NCBI GenBank assembly: GCA_964610765.1
Contig: CAZSWS010000001.1
Coordinates: 1 to 64,000 of the forward strand
Direction of reading: 5' to 3'
Length of the DNA stretch: 64,000 nt
Origin: CAZSWS01 sp964610765
GTDB taxonomy: Bacteria > Bacteroidota > Bacteroidia > Bacteroidales > Tannerellaceae
Numbering within the stretch: the stretch's first letter is position 1; the number at the start of each line of letters is the position of its first letter. This document shows positions 25,646 through 35,272 of this stretch, piece by piece. A program made the translations under genes and the position numbers. The notes beneath the pieces were generated by a model. It saw nothing but the letters and a program-made list of their open reading frames with translations. It was not told where the DNA came from and did not search any database.

Positions 25646-27208
25646 TTACTTAGCAACTCTTTCAAGCCATCTAACCATGCTTAACATAACAATCATTGAT
25701 AATGCCGTTGCGACTGCAAATACTAACCAGCATGCCCAAATTGGAACGTTTGTATATAGGATACCTCCAATAAACAATAAAGAGTTTCCAATAGCAGTAG
25801 CTGCCAACCAAGCTCCTTGCATTAATCCTTGTAAGTGAGGAGGAGCAACTTTTGAAACAAAAGATAGTCCAAGTGGTGATATAAATAACTCTGCAACTGT
25901 AAGAATAAAGTATAACCCTATCATTACAAATGGAGTAACTCGCATCGCATCTAGTTCTGCAGCACTCATTCCAGAAAGAGCCTCTTTTGCAGGCAATGCA
26001 AAAGAGAATAACATCAAGAATACATAAGCTGCTGAAGCAATACCCATACCAATAGCAATTTTCATTGGGGTTGATACTTCTCGACCTCTTCCTTTAAGGA
26101 AAGCAAACAGCCACATAATAAGCGGAGTCAATGTCACTACAAAGAAAGGATTCACACTTTGGAAAATCTCAGCACCTTTAATCTGAGTAAAGCCTAAATC
26201 AATATTAATAACACTTAAGTCCACATAGTCTCTAGCAAAATAGGTCAATGAGTAACCATTTTGATGGAAAGCCAACCAGAAGAATATAACCACACCAAAT
26301 ACAGCAAATAAAGCATAAATGCGCTGTCTGATTTCTTGTGCACTCATATAAATCTCTTCTTTAGAAATACTTGGAGCACCATTTTCTTCATTAGCAGCTT
26401 TCATACCCGGATCAGGTAGTGTATTCTTGTTTACTAAAAATATTATGATAGAAACAAGCATCGCTATAATAGCTGCAGCAAATGCATATTGGAATCCAAC
26501 ATTAAATACATCCAGATAATTATTACAAAAAGCCAATAAATCAGTAGCACCTGAGCCATCAAGCACTGCTACATTGGCATATTCTGTCAGACGAGTCAAA
26601 GATTCAGCAGGCAAAGCACTACCTTCGTTGATAAACTGATGACATAATTCCGGTAATGATGCGTTATAATCAAACCCATTATATTTAAGCCACCAGTTTC
26701 TCACTCCGATAGCAATAAAAGGCGCAAAAACAGCACCAATATTGATAAACATGTAGAAAATTTGGAAACCAGCATCTCTTCTTTCAGAATACTTTGGATC
26801 ATCATACATCTGTCCAACAACAGCCTGTAAGTTTCCTTTAAATAAACCATTACCAAAGGCTATTACTAAAAGCCCCAAACAAGTAATTGTTAAATAAAGA
26901 GCCATTGATGGTACTGGTGTAGGTGTTGGAATAGCAATGATTAAATATCCTATTGACATTAAAATCAGTCCCCACAATATGACACTCTTGTACTTTTTGG
27001 TTTTATCTGCAATCAAGCCACCGACTAAAGCCAACAAATAAATTGACGCATAGAAAATAGAATAAACATACCCTGTATGGGTTTCGGAAAGTCCAAATTT
27101 TGAAGAGATGAATAAAGTTAAAATAGCCATCATAATATAGAAGCCAAAGCGTTCTCCCATATTAGACAGCGCTGCACCAAGTAATCCTTTCGGATGATTC
27201 TTAAACAT
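25646..27208 (-). CDS. POT/PTR-family proton-dependent oligopeptide transporter
   Basis: A 520-residue MFS protein with about 12-14 hydrophobic helices. The N terminus carries LSNMGERFGFYIMMAI, equivalent to the ExxERFxYY proton-coupling region of the family (the first Glu is replaced here by Asn/Met context, the ERF part is kept), and GNGLFKGNLQAVVGQMY matches the second PTR2 signature. A periplasmic/inter-helix loop near residues 170-235 is longer than usual. It likely imports di- and tripeptides with protons. A DUF4831 gene ends upstream on the same strand by 24 bp, so co-transcription is likely. Confidence 0.92.
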   Translation of the reverse strand: MFKNHPKGLLGAALSNMGERFGFYIMMAILTLFISSKFGLSETHTGYVYSIFYASIYLLALVGGLIADKTKKYKSVILWGLILMSIGYLIIAIPTPTPVPSMALYLTITCLGLLVIAFGNGLFKGNLQAVVGQMYDDPKYSERRDAGFQIFYMFINIGAVFAPFIAIGVRNWWLKYNGFDYNASLPELCHQFINEGSALPAESLTRLTEYANVAVLDGSGATDLLAFCNNYLDVFNVGFQYAFAAAIIAMLVSIIIFLVNKNTLPDPGMKAANEENGAPSISKEEIYMSAQEIRQRIYALFAVFGVVIFFWLAFHQNGYSLTYFARDYVDLSVINIDLGFTQIKGAEIFQSVNPFFVVTLTPLIMWLFAFLKGRGREVSTPMKIAIGMGIASAAYVFLMLFSFALPAKEALSGMSAAELDAMRVTPFVMIGLYFILTVAELFISPLGLSFVSKVAPPHLQGLMQGAWLAATAIGNSLLFIGGILYTNVPIWACWLVFAVATALSMIVMLSMVRWLERVAK

Positions 27209-27232
27209 AGATTTTAATTTATAAATTTAACA

Positions 27233-28303
27233 TTATTGAATGATCTGCTTGATTGAACCCGTTTCCGGATAAAACAACACTTTCACAGGCGCTTTCTTAT
27301 CCTCTAGCATTACAGGTGCTAATGATTCTTGAGTTCCAAATTGTGTAATCTGCACTTCACCTTTAAAGAGTGAGCGCTTATTCAAAGTGATATCAACATT
27401 TGCTTTACCGGGAAGATTATAAATAACTCCCTTCATAGATTTTGCTTTTTTAGCTGCTTCTTTAGGGTCTAACACCGGAGCCTTTTCAGTAGCTTTTAGC
27501 GTTAAATAAACAGGTTCACCTCCTAAATCGTCCGCATCTAAGACGCCCATCTTTTTAGAAAATCTAAACAACACCTTTTTATCTAAGTCGTCAGCCGGAA
27601 TAATAGAAACATCGTGGTGTGACATTTCTTTGTTCCTCACACCTGTAAACAAGTTGGTAAGCGATTGCTCTTGACTATCCAACTCGCCGATAACCAACTT
27701 CATAGCATCGCCGTCAGGGGGCATATTGTCTGCCTCACCGGTAAGAATATTCATACGACTCTCACGAATACGATATATTTGTTTAGCAGCGACTTCCGCT
27801 TGTTTAGAAGTAGTTCCGGCCATCAACAACTCTTCAGAGAGACTGGAGATATTCACGACCTTTTCTTTAACGATTCCTGATTTTCTTACTGTTTCTAATT
27901 CAGTTTCAACAGGAGGAGTGTAATCTGCATTGATGGTGCACAGCAAACCCTCTTCAGTTAAGAATACATAAGGAGCAACTGTTCCTTGTTTGAACTCAAC
28001 TTTGTAAGATTGATCTTGATCCGGTATACCTTTATTTATCAACGTAACTTTCCCCAGCTCATAAGTAACCGCATCCTCTGTTACAATATCGGTAATTCCT
28101 AAATATTTTTCAGCATATTGGTAATACGGTCCGGCTTTTTCGGTTGTCTTAATGATTTCTACATCAATTATTAATTGTGTCTTAGGGAGGGAGTAGGTAA
28201 CACCAAAATTATTACTTTTAGTCGCTACACGCTTAGATACTTTCGTTTGTGCAGCAATAGAAAAAGATAGCAGTAGACTAAATAATACAATAATATTTTT
28301 CAT
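27233..28303 (-). CDS. DUF4831 family exported protein
   Basis: A 356-residue protein with a signal peptide (MKNIIVLFSLLLSFSIAAQ). The mature part, including FGVTYSLPKTQLIIDVEI, GPYYQYAEKYLGI and AGTTSKQAEVAAKQIYRIRESRMN in separate segments, matches my memory of the Bacteroidetes DUF4831 family, whose function is unknown. It precedes the peptide transporter by 24 bp on the same strand and has a TAGATTTG promoter box at 28400-28407. Confidence 0.85.
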   Translation of the reverse strand: MKNIIVLFSLLLSFSIAAQTKVSKRVATKSNNFGVTYSLPKTQLIIDVEIIKTTEKAGPYYQYAEKYLGITDIVTEDAVTYELGKVTLINKGIPDQDQSYKVEFKQGTVAPYVFLTEEGLLCTINADYTPPVETELETVRKSGIVKEKVVNISSLSEELLMAGTTSKQAEVAAKQIYRIRESRMNILTGEADNMPPDGDAMKLVIGELDSQEQSLTNLFTGVRNKEMSHHDVSIIPADDLDKKVLFRFSKKMGVLDADDLGGEPVYLTLKATEKAPVLDPKEAAKKAKSMKGVIYNLPGKANVDITLNKRSLFKGEVQITQFGTQESLAPVMLEDKKAPVKVLFYPETGSIKQIIQ

Positions 28304-28399
28304 GCGTACAATTTTACTATTACAATTATTCTAAAACAACATCCAACATCGAAAGATCATGTTTACTTTCTATTTTCAGCGTCATTGTCGTAATAGTCG

Positions 28400-28407
28400 C
28401 AAATCTA
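28400..28407 (-). promoter_or_regulatory. Putative -7 box (TAGATTTG) of the DUF4831-POT unit
   Basis: The minus strand reads TAGATTTG, a full match to TAnnTTTG, 97 bp upstream of the DUF4831 ATG. No clear -33 element. Confidence 0.4.
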
Positions 28408-28548
28408 TGAATTTTTTTTATAATTTGTTATGCTTTCATCCTAAAGCATCTATCCAATTCCTCTTTTTTAACTAAAACGAACTAGTTAAGATAGCATAAT
28501 GCTTACAAAATAACAAAACAGGGAGAAGATTAATTGAAAGAATATGAA

Positions 28549-28556
28549 TATATTTG
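28549..28556 (+). promoter_or_regulatory. Putative -7 box (TATATTTG) of the SLC13 unit
   Basis: TATATTTG fully matches TAnnTTTG, 43 bp upstream of the SLC13 permease ATG. No -33 TTTG at the usual distance. Confidence 0.45.
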
Positions 28557-28599
28557 CGACACTAAATACAGTTTTAAATAAACTCACCTTTTAGCATCT

Positions 28600-30456
28600 A
28601 TGACTACTACTCTTCTTATTTTACTTTTATCAGCTATTTTCTTTGTTCATGGGAAAATTCGTTCTGATATTGTGGCTTTATGTTCATTACTTCTTCTATT
28701 AGCTACCGGTATCTTAACGCCTGAAGAGGCTTTAGCCGGTTTTTCGAATCCTGTTGTTATCATGATGGCCGGACTATTCGTGGTTGGGGGAGCTATCTTT
28801 AAAACCGGGCTGGCAAAAATGATAGGTAGTCGCATATTGAATCTAGCCGGTGAAAGTGAAATCAGATTACTGGTTTTGATTATGCTTGTCACCGCATTCA
28901 TTGGCGCCTTTGTAAGTAATACGGGCACAGTAGCACTTATGATGCCTATCGTAATCAGTATGGCTGCTAAGGCTAACATCAATGCTAGCAGATTACTAAT
29001 GCCTTTAGCCTTTGCCAGCAGCATGGGGATGCTTACTCTCATCTCTACCCCACCTAACTTAATTATACAAGGAGTGCTGCAAGATGCCGGATATTTTGAC
29101 ATCGGCTTTTTCTCATTTACTCCTGTTGCGCTTATCTGTATTGTCATCGGAATTTTAGCTATGATTCCACTAAGCAAGATTTTCCTCACTAAAAAAGATG
29201 ATGCCAAAAAAAAGAAAGACTCCGGCAAATCTTCCAAAGACTTAGCGATGAAATATCAGTTACTGGAAAACTTATATCGATTGCAAGTAAAAAAGAATTC
29301 TAGTATCTGCAACCAAAAACTAATTGACCTGAACGTAACTGAAAAATACGAGCTCAACATACTTGAAGTAAGGAGACAGTCCTCTTCTGCAAGCCGCTTT
29401 ATGAAAACTGTTGATCAAAAACTTGGCGGCCCTAATACGGAGCTTAAAGAAAACGATATTCTATACATATTTGGTCCTTTTAATAAAGTAGAAGAGTTTG
29501 CTAATAACTATAGTTTAGAGTTTACAGATGCTATTATATCTGAATACACCGGGGAATCGTCCAAAGAGAAACTGAGTGTTCGTGAAATAGGCATTGCTGA
29601 AATTCTTTTAATGCCCGACTCCGGTTTAACCGGCAAAGCAGTGAAGAACACCGATTTCAGGAAAATATATAATGTAAATATATTAGCTATACAACGAAGC
29701 AGCGAATACATATTAAGAGACATCAAAAACGTGCGATTACACGATGGGGATATCGTATTGGTACAAGGCAACTGGGAAGACATTGCCCACCTAACCTCTG
29801 ACCCTACATTAGTCGTATTGGGTCAACCACTAGAAGAAGCCTCGAAAGTAACACTGGATTATAAAGCCCCCATAGCTGCCGGTATTATGATTTTAATGAT
29901 TGCTGCTATGGTCTTCGACTTTATTCCTATCCCTCCTGTTGGCGCAGTGCTAATAGCTGCAGTGCTCATGATATTGACGGGATGTTTTAAAAACGTGGAA
30001 GAAGCCTATAAAACCATCAATTGGGAAAGCATTGTCTTATTTGCCGCCATGCTACCGATGTCGTCAGCACTTAGTAAAACAGGCGTTTCAGACTTGATAT
30101 CAAATTCACTAGTGAGTGGATTAGGAGAATATGGACCTTTTATTTTACTGGCTGGTATATATTTTACCACATCGTTAATGACTTTATTTATCAGCAACAC
30201 CGTAACAGCAGTACTCGTTGCCCCCATCGCATTACAATCAGCCCTGTCTATAGATGCAAGCCCCTATACATTCTTAATGGCCGTAACCATTGGAGCCAGT
30301 ATGTGTTTTGCTTCTCCATTTTCAACTCCACCGAATGCTCTCGTCATGTCTGCGGGTAAATACACCTTCCTTGACTATGTCAAAGTTGGTCTTCCGTTAC
30401 AACTCGGGATGGGCGTAATCGTCGTATTTATATTGCCTTTGTTCTTCCCTTTTTAA
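28600..30456 (+). CDS. SLC13/DASS-type permease with two RCK_C (TrkA-C) domains
   Basis: A 618-residue membrane protein. The N-terminal transport half (about 1-200) contains GAFVSNTGTVALMMPIV and LISTPPNLIIQG, the SNT-type motifs of the SLC13 family. Two soluble TrkA-C-like domains follow at about 215-300 and 310-405. The C-terminal half (about 415-618) repeats the pattern with LFISNTVTAVLVAPIA and FSTPPNALVM. Members transport dicarboxylates, sulfate or similar anions with sodium; the substrate is not predictable here. Two acyltransferase-like genes follow by 52 and 13 bp, suggesting an operon. Confidence 0.9.
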   Translation: MTTTLLILLLSAIFFVHGKIRSDIVALCSLLLLLATGILTPEEALAGFSNPVVIMMAGLFVVGGAIFKTGLAKMIGSRILNLAGESEIRLLVLIMLVTAFIGAFVSNTGTVALMMPIVISMAAKANINASRLLMPLAFASSMGMLTLISTPPNLIIQGVLQDAGYFDIGFFSFTPVALICIVIGILAMIPLSKIFLTKKDDAKKKKDSGKSSKDLAMKYQLLENLYRLQVKKNSSICNQKLIDLNVTEKYELNILEVRRQSSSASRFMKTVDQKLGGPNTELKENDILYIFGPFNKVEEFANNYSLEFTDAIISEYTGESSKEKLSVREIGIAEILLMPDSGLTGKAVKNTDFRKIYNVNILAIQRSSEYILRDIKNVRLHDGDIVLVQGNWEDIAHLTSDPTLVVLGQPLEEASKVTLDYKAPIAAGIMILMIAAMVFDFIPIPPVGAVLIAAVLMILTGCFKNVEEAYKTINWESIVLFAAMLPMSSALSKTGVSDLISNSLVSGLGEYGPFILLAGIYFTTSLMTLFISNTVTAVLVAPIALQSALSIDASPYTFLMAVTIGASMCFASPFSTPPNALVMSAGKYTFLDYVKVGLPLQLGMGVIVVFILPLFFPF

Positions 30457-30508
30457 TGAGGCAACATTTATTAAATTATTCATTTTAAAAAACAGATTAA
30501 ATAGTTCT

Positions 30509-31420
30509 ATGCTTACTTTCAGACCTATAGATGTAACAGACAGAGAGTTGATTACTTCTTTTACGATACCCTCTAACTATCAAAATTGTGATTACTCATT
30601 TTCTAACATGTGCAGCTGGCAGTTCTTATATCGCAGTGAATATACCATTGTAAACGATTCACTCGTTATTCGCTTCTACATACAAAATGACAGACCTGCC
30701 TATATGTTTCCCCTAGGCAAAGGAAGCTTAAGTGAAACTTTGGACATCATGGAGGCTGACTCACTTGCATTAGGTCATCCGTTACTTATGCTAGGCATAT
30801 CTCCTGAAGCACAAAAAGATTTAGAGGCTGTTTTACCCGGACAGTTCCACTACGTGAGTGAACGAGACTATTTTGACTATATCTACCTAAGAGATGATTT
30901 AGTAAATTTAAAAGGGAAAAAATTTCAATCCAAAAGAAATCATATCAACCGTTTTAAAAATAAATATGATTTCAGGCTAATACCTATCTCAAAAGAAATC
31001 ATTCCGCAATGTCTTGAGTTGGAAAGAAAATGGGTTCATGCCAACCAAACATCTGAGGATATGGAAGAACTCAGCAATGAATACCGTTCTATGCGATTTG
31101 CCTTAGAAAACTACGGAGAACTAGGTCTTATAGGAGCGGCGCTTATTGTTGATTGCGAGATTATTGCTTTCACCTTTGGCTCACCAATTAATAAAAACAC
31201 ATTTGGCGTGCATGTAGAAAAAGCTGACATCAATTATGAAGGGGTTTTCAGTGTTATCAACAATGAGTTTGTATCTAAAATACCCGAAAAATATATTTAT
31301 ATTAATAGAGAAGAAGATTTGGGTATTCCGGGACTTCGAAAGGCTAAACTCTCATACAATCCACACATTCTTTTAGAAAAAAGCTTTGTAGCAAAAAAGG
31401 TTGATCCTACCCTACTTTAA
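30509..31420 (+). CDS. DUF2156 (phosphatidylglycerol lysyltransferase C-domain-like) protein
   Basis: A 303-residue soluble protein with a tandem GNAT-like fold. Motifs of the DUF2156 family are seen: NCDYSFSNMCSWQFLY near residue 28, LKGKKFQSKRNHINRFKNKY at about 137, and IYINREEDLGIPGLRKAKLSY near the C terminus. In the related MprF proteins this fold uses aminoacyl-tRNA, but small cytosolic members have unknown substrates. The gene lies between the SLC13 permease (52 bp) and a second GNAT gene (13 bp). Confidence 0.85.
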   Translation: MLTFRPIDVTDRELITSFTIPSNYQNCDYSFSNMCSWQFLYRSEYTIVNDSLVIRFYIQNDRPAYMFPLGKGSLSETLDIMEADSLALGHPLLMLGISPEAQKDLEAVLPGQFHYVSERDYFDYIYLRDDLVNLKGKKFQSKRNHINRFKNKYDFRLIPISKEIIPQCLELERKWVHANQTSEDMEELSNEYRSMRFALENYGELGLIGAALIVDCEIIAFTFGSPINKNTFGVHVEKADINYEGVFSVINNEFVSKIPEKYIYINREEDLGIPGLRKAKLSYNPHILLEKSFVAKKVDPTLL

Positions 31421-31433
31421 TTAGCCATAAGCT

Positions 31434-32354
31434 ATGTTAAAACAAGCGTTGATGAAAATATGGAAAGAAGTCTTCCATGATACAGATGACTTTATCCATT
31501 TATTTTTTGAACGGGTTTATAAGGAAGACAATGTTCAATTCCTTTTGGAAGATGAAAGAATAGTCTCATCCTTACACATGGTTCCCTACAAGCTGAATTA
31601 TAAAGGGCTGGAAATTCCCACATCATATATTTGTGGAGCAGCAACTGCCCCTGATGCCCGAAATAAAGGATTGATGGGCAAGCTGCTGAATCAGTCGTTC
31701 TCGACAATGAAAAAGCGCAACATACCTATATCAGTACTCATTCCGGCAAATGAAGAACTATATACGTATTATCAGCACTTTGGATACAAGAATATCTTTC
31801 ACCAACAATTAGTACAAATTAAAAAGGAAAACCTGGTGGTCCAGAAAGAGATTGTGGTTAAAGACAACGAATATTCATCGGAGCTATTTGCCTATTTTGA
31901 CAGCGAACAGCGCAAACGCCCTTGCAGTATTTTACATGATTCCTTTGACTTTGAAACTATCTGCATGGAACATAAACAAGCGGATGCCCTACTACTTACG
32001 TCGAAGAGAGAGGGGGTAATAACCGGTTTCATGTTTGCCATACCCAATTCTCATACAAGGAGTTTGTTTATAAGTGAGAGTTTTTCACAAACAATTGCCG
32101 ATCGGGATGCCATGCTTCATCAAGCTTTTCAATGTACAGAATATGATATATGCTGGATAAGAAGCGCCCCAACAAGCAATGATAACATTCAAAAACGAGG
32201 CATGCTGAAAATTATTGACCGTAAACCTCTACTTGAACTGATTGATAAAAACAGACTTAATCCATCTGCCTTTTCCGACTCTTGGTCAGACGAAGTATTA
32301 CTTCAACATTTATTTCACAATACATATCCTTACATGAACTTGATGCTGGATTAA
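31434..32354 (+). CDS. GNAT-family N-acetyltransferase
   Basis: A 306-residue protein. The acetyl-CoA binding motif A is seen as ICGAATAPDARNKGLMGKLL (about residues 66-85), with the R-x-x-G-L-M variant, followed by SVLIPANEELYTYYQHFGY. The C-terminal half resembles the Eis-type second domain. The substrate is unknown. It starts 13 bp after the DUF2156 gene, likely translationally coupled, and converges with the nuclease gene 11 bp later. Confidence 0.85.
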   Translation: MLKQALMKIWKEVFHDTDDFIHLFFERVYKEDNVQFLLEDERIVSSLHMVPYKLNYKGLEIPTSYICGAATAPDARNKGLMGKLLNQSFSTMKKRNIPISVLIPANEELYTYYQHFGYKNIFHQQLVQIKKENLVVQKEIVVKDNEYSSELFAYFDSEQRKRPCSILHDSFDFETICMEHKQADALLLTSKREGVITGFMFAIPNSHTRSLFISESFSQTIADRDAMLHQAFQCTEYDICWIRSAPTSNDNIQKRGMLKIIDRKPLLELIDKNRLNPSAFSDSWSDEVLLQHLFHNTYPYMNLMLD

Positions 32355-32365
32355 TAAATAGATTA

Positions 32366-33370
32366 TCATTTAAACCAGAAAGACTCATTTACTTTTGATT
32401 CCATTTCTTTCTCCAACTTATCCGGTAATAAGGGGAAAAAGTCCAGTCCAGTTGCCTGTTCTACTTCATAAATAGGGACATACATCTCTTTGACCTTTGT
32501 TTTGACATAAGGTCTGTTTTCGAAAAGAAAGCCTACTCCTTCATAACTTCCATCAGCCAATTGTACACATACAACTTTATAAAAACGTTTAGGAATAGCT
32601 ATTTCATTTTCTCCCATACGCTCCATTGTTTGCTCTATAACAGGACCAGCCGCTATATAAATCGTCTTTTTATCTTTAGCCCATGTCCGGCATTGATTCT
32701 CTAAATCAGCCCAAATACCACCATTTAGTTTCTGGCTTTGCGGACAGATATTGGTAAAATAAAAAGACTCTTTCATTGCTTGAAATGACCATTTCATATC
32801 GCCTGCAGGTACCATATGCCCTCGATCATAATCGTTAGCTGAATAGTCGGAATTAAAATCTGTATACTCTTTCACATCGGGATCCGGCAAGAACTTTTTA
32901 TATCTGCCAACTTTGGTGGCCGATGCTTTCTCGGCAGTTAAAGAGTAGGCTACCCAGTTGGGTATCTTATAATCAGCATTATATGAAATAGTAAACCCTT
33001 CACGGTGTAATATTTGCTCACTCCCATAAGCATATCCGGAAGGTATTTCGAATGATTTAATTGATTCAATACGCCTAAGTGGTGCTTCTTCTCGCTCTTC
33101 CTTAATCTCAATAGCTTTCTCAGGGGTTGATGAAAGCACTGGTAGCTTTGCCGAATTCAAGTCTTTATATTCACTAAAAAAGAGCACAGCTACAACCAAT
33201 ATAAATACCAACAGTACCCACAAGATAATTTTACGCATAAGGGTGGCTGCCGACACAACCTGCTTCGATAGGTTCTTTTTAACGGAAGCTAAAGAAGATG
33301 ATTTACGTCTTTTTTTATATTTGGTCTTTTTGGTTATAGTCTTTTTCTTAATTCGTCTAGGACGTGCCAT
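32366..33370 (-). CDS. Membrane-anchored DNA/RNA non-specific endonuclease (NUC1 family)
   Basis: A 334-residue protein. Residues 1-40 are strongly basic (RRIKKKTITKKTKYKKRRKSS); one transmembrane helix follows (about 47-66, IILWVLLVFILVVAVLFF), so the catalytic domain should lie outside the cytoplasm. The NUC1 active site is seen in DYDRGHMVPAGDMKWS (catalytic His) and SQKLNGGIWADLE (metal-binding Asn). The very basic cytosolic tail is unusual. It could degrade external DNA or RNA for nutrients, or act on the cell's own nucleic acid; not decidable here. Confidence 0.88.
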   Translation of the reverse strand: MARPRRIKKKTITKKTKYKKRRKSSSLASVKKNLSKQVVSAATLMRKIILWVLLVFILVVAVLFFSEYKDLNSAKLPVLSSTPEKAIEIKEEREEAPLRRIESIKSFEIPSGYAYGSEQILHREGFTISYNADYKIPNWVAYSLTAEKASATKVGRYKKFLPDPDVKEYTDFNSDYSANDYDRGHMVPAGDMKWSFQAMKESFYFTNICPQSQKLNGGIWADLENQCRTWAKDKKTIYIAAGPVIEQTMERMGENEIAIPKRFYKVVCVQLADGSYEGVGFLFENRPYVKTKVKEMYVPIYEVEQATGLDFFPLLPDKLEKEMESKVNESFWFK

Positions 33371-33599
33371 GTTTTGTTTATTTAATCACACAAAAGTAGC
33401 GATTTTATAGACTAAAAAAATAATTCCCTACTCGTAGAACTCTATGAATTGGGCAGCAAACTTATCAAATCGACTAGAACTCATGTATGCATAAAATATT
33501 TATGAACAAGAAAGTCGCTCTTAATTCAAAAAAATACGTATTTTTGACTTTAAGAGATATCTTTTCTCTATAAATAAAACGTTTCAGACTATATATCAT

Positions 33600-35255
33600 A
33601 TGAATTCAGACAATCGTTTCTTAGGTTTGATAGAAAAAAGCATAAAAGAAAACTGGGAACGCCCGGCATTATCAGACTATCAAAGCAAGCCTATACATTA
33701 TAAAGATGTTGCAATGGAAATTAAAAAGCTACATCTTTTATTTGAGCAATCAGGACTACAAAAAGGTGATAAGATTTCTATTGTTGCGGGCAACTCTGCT
33801 AATTGGGCTATTAGTTTCTTTGGCATACTATCATACGGCTGTGTGGCAGTTCCCATCTTGCATAATTTCATACCCGAAAGCATCGCAAACATCATTAATC
33901 ATTCCGAGTCTAAAGGGCTGATTATTGCCAAAAATCAGGTCGCCGATATTAACAAACACTCATATCCAAACTTGTCTCTTGTTGCTTATATTGAAGACTT
34001 CAGCATCCACTTAAACAAGGGAAAAGATGCCCCCCAAAGTTATGAAACGATTCAAGAACATTTCACACAACTATATCCCAATGGGTTCGAACGTGAGCAT
34101 GTCATGTTTTATTCGGAAGACCCGGAAGAGTTAGCTGTATTAAACTACACATCCGGCACTACCGGTTTTTCAAAAGGAGTTATGCTCCCCTATCGTTGTT
34201 TATGGGGAAACACAAAGTTTGCCAAAGACAATATGTGGTTTGTTTCTCCCGGCGACAACTTAATATGCTTACTCCCTATGGCTCATATGTATGGACTTGC
34301 ATTTGAGATTATGAATGGTTTATGCATCGGCTGTCATATTTACTTTTTACCACGCGTACCCAGTCCGAACACGGTAATAGAGATGTTTACTAAATATCGC
34401 CCCAGACTGATTATAGCAGTTCCACTAATCATAGAAAAGATTATCCGTAAAAATGTATTCCCAGTGTTAGCTAAACCTTCCATTAAATTCTTCTTAAAAA
34501 TACCGGGAATCAGTCATTATATATATAATAAAATAGGGAAAGAGCTGAATGCTGCCTTCGGAAAAGACTTTTTTGAAGTTATCATTGGTGGTGCAGCCTT
34601 CAACCCGGAGGTAGAAGACATCCTGAAAAAAGTTAAATTCCCCTATACAGTTGGTTATGGTTTGACTGAATGTGGTCCATTGGTATCCTATGCACAATGG
34701 GATTCGTTTATCCCAAAATCAGTAGGACGAATTATAGACCGCATGGAAATTAAAATAGACTCTCCGGACCCAGAACATGTATCAGGCGAAATTTTAGTTA
34801 AGGGCACAAACAACATGCTGGGCTATTATAAAAATGAAGAATCTACGCAAGAGGTTATGCTTCCTGATGGGTGGATGCGTACCGGTGACTTGGGAGTGAT
34901 TGACAAGCATGGAAATATTTTTATTCACGGCCGAAGTAAAACAATGATTCTAGGTGCTAACGGACAAAATATTTATCCGGAAGAAATAGAAAGCATTCTT
35001 GATAACTTAGATTATATAGATGCCTCGCTTGTAGTCATGCGTGACACAGCACTAATTGCCCTTATTTACCCGAATTACCCGGCATTAAAAGCAGACAAAA
35101 TTCCAACCGACAAAATTCAAGAGGTGCTGACTGTAAAAGTGAGAGAAATTAACAAAGACCTCCCCGCTTTCAGCAAAATCAAGTCGATAGAAGTCATGCG
35201 TGAAGATTTTGAAAAAACACCCAAACAAAGCATTAAGCGGTTTTTGTATCAATAA
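33600..35255 (+). CDS. AMP-forming acyl-CoA synthetase (long-chain type)
   Basis: A 551-residue adenylate-forming enzyme. The P-loop motif is LNYTSGTTGFSKGVML (about 181-196), the second core motif is VGYGLTECGPLVSY (about 350) and the hinge is GWMRTGDLGVID (about 425); the C-terminal Lys is in FEKTPKQSIKRFLY. It activates fatty or other carboxylic acids to acyl-CoA. A TATTTTTG box at 33539-33546 lies upstream. A lipoprotein esterase gene starts 17 bp after, so the two could be linked in lipid use (inference). Confidence 0.92.
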   Translation: MNSDNRFLGLIEKSIKENWERPALSDYQSKPIHYKDVAMEIKKLHLLFEQSGLQKGDKISIVAGNSANWAISFFGILSYGCVAVPILHNFIPESIANIINHSESKGLIIAKNQVADINKHSYPNLSLVAYIEDFSIHLNKGKDAPQSYETIQEHFTQLYPNGFEREHVMFYSEDPEELAVLNYTSGTTGFSKGVMLPYRCLWGNTKFAKDNMWFVSPGDNLICLLPMAHMYGLAFEIMNGLCIGCHIYFLPRVPSPNTVIEMFTKYRPRLIIAVPLIIEKIIRKNVFPVLAKPSIKFFLKIPGISHYIYNKIGKELNAAFGKDFFEVIIGGAAFNPEVEDILKKVKFPYTVGYGLTECGPLVSYAQWDSFIPKSVGRIIDRMEIKIDSPDPEHVSGEILVKGTNNMLGYYKNEESTQEVMLPDGWMRTGDLGVIDKHGNIFIHGRSKTMILGANGQNIYPEEIESILDNLDYIDASLVVMRDTALIALIYPNYPALKADKIPTDKIQEVLTVKVREINKDLPAFSKIKSIEVMREDFEKTPKQSIKRFLYQ

Positions 35256-35272
35256 TTACGTATCATAAAATT

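Noticed and set aside
28647..29237. 196-codon minus-strand frame inside the SLC13 gene
   Set aside because: It lies antisense to the well-supported SLC13 permease and its Ile/Ala/Pro-rich product mirrors the transmembrane codons of that gene.
25646..32354. Peptide transporter and SLC13 permease as one nutrient operon
   Set aside because: They are divergently transcribed with separate -7 boxes at 28400-28407 and 28549-28556.
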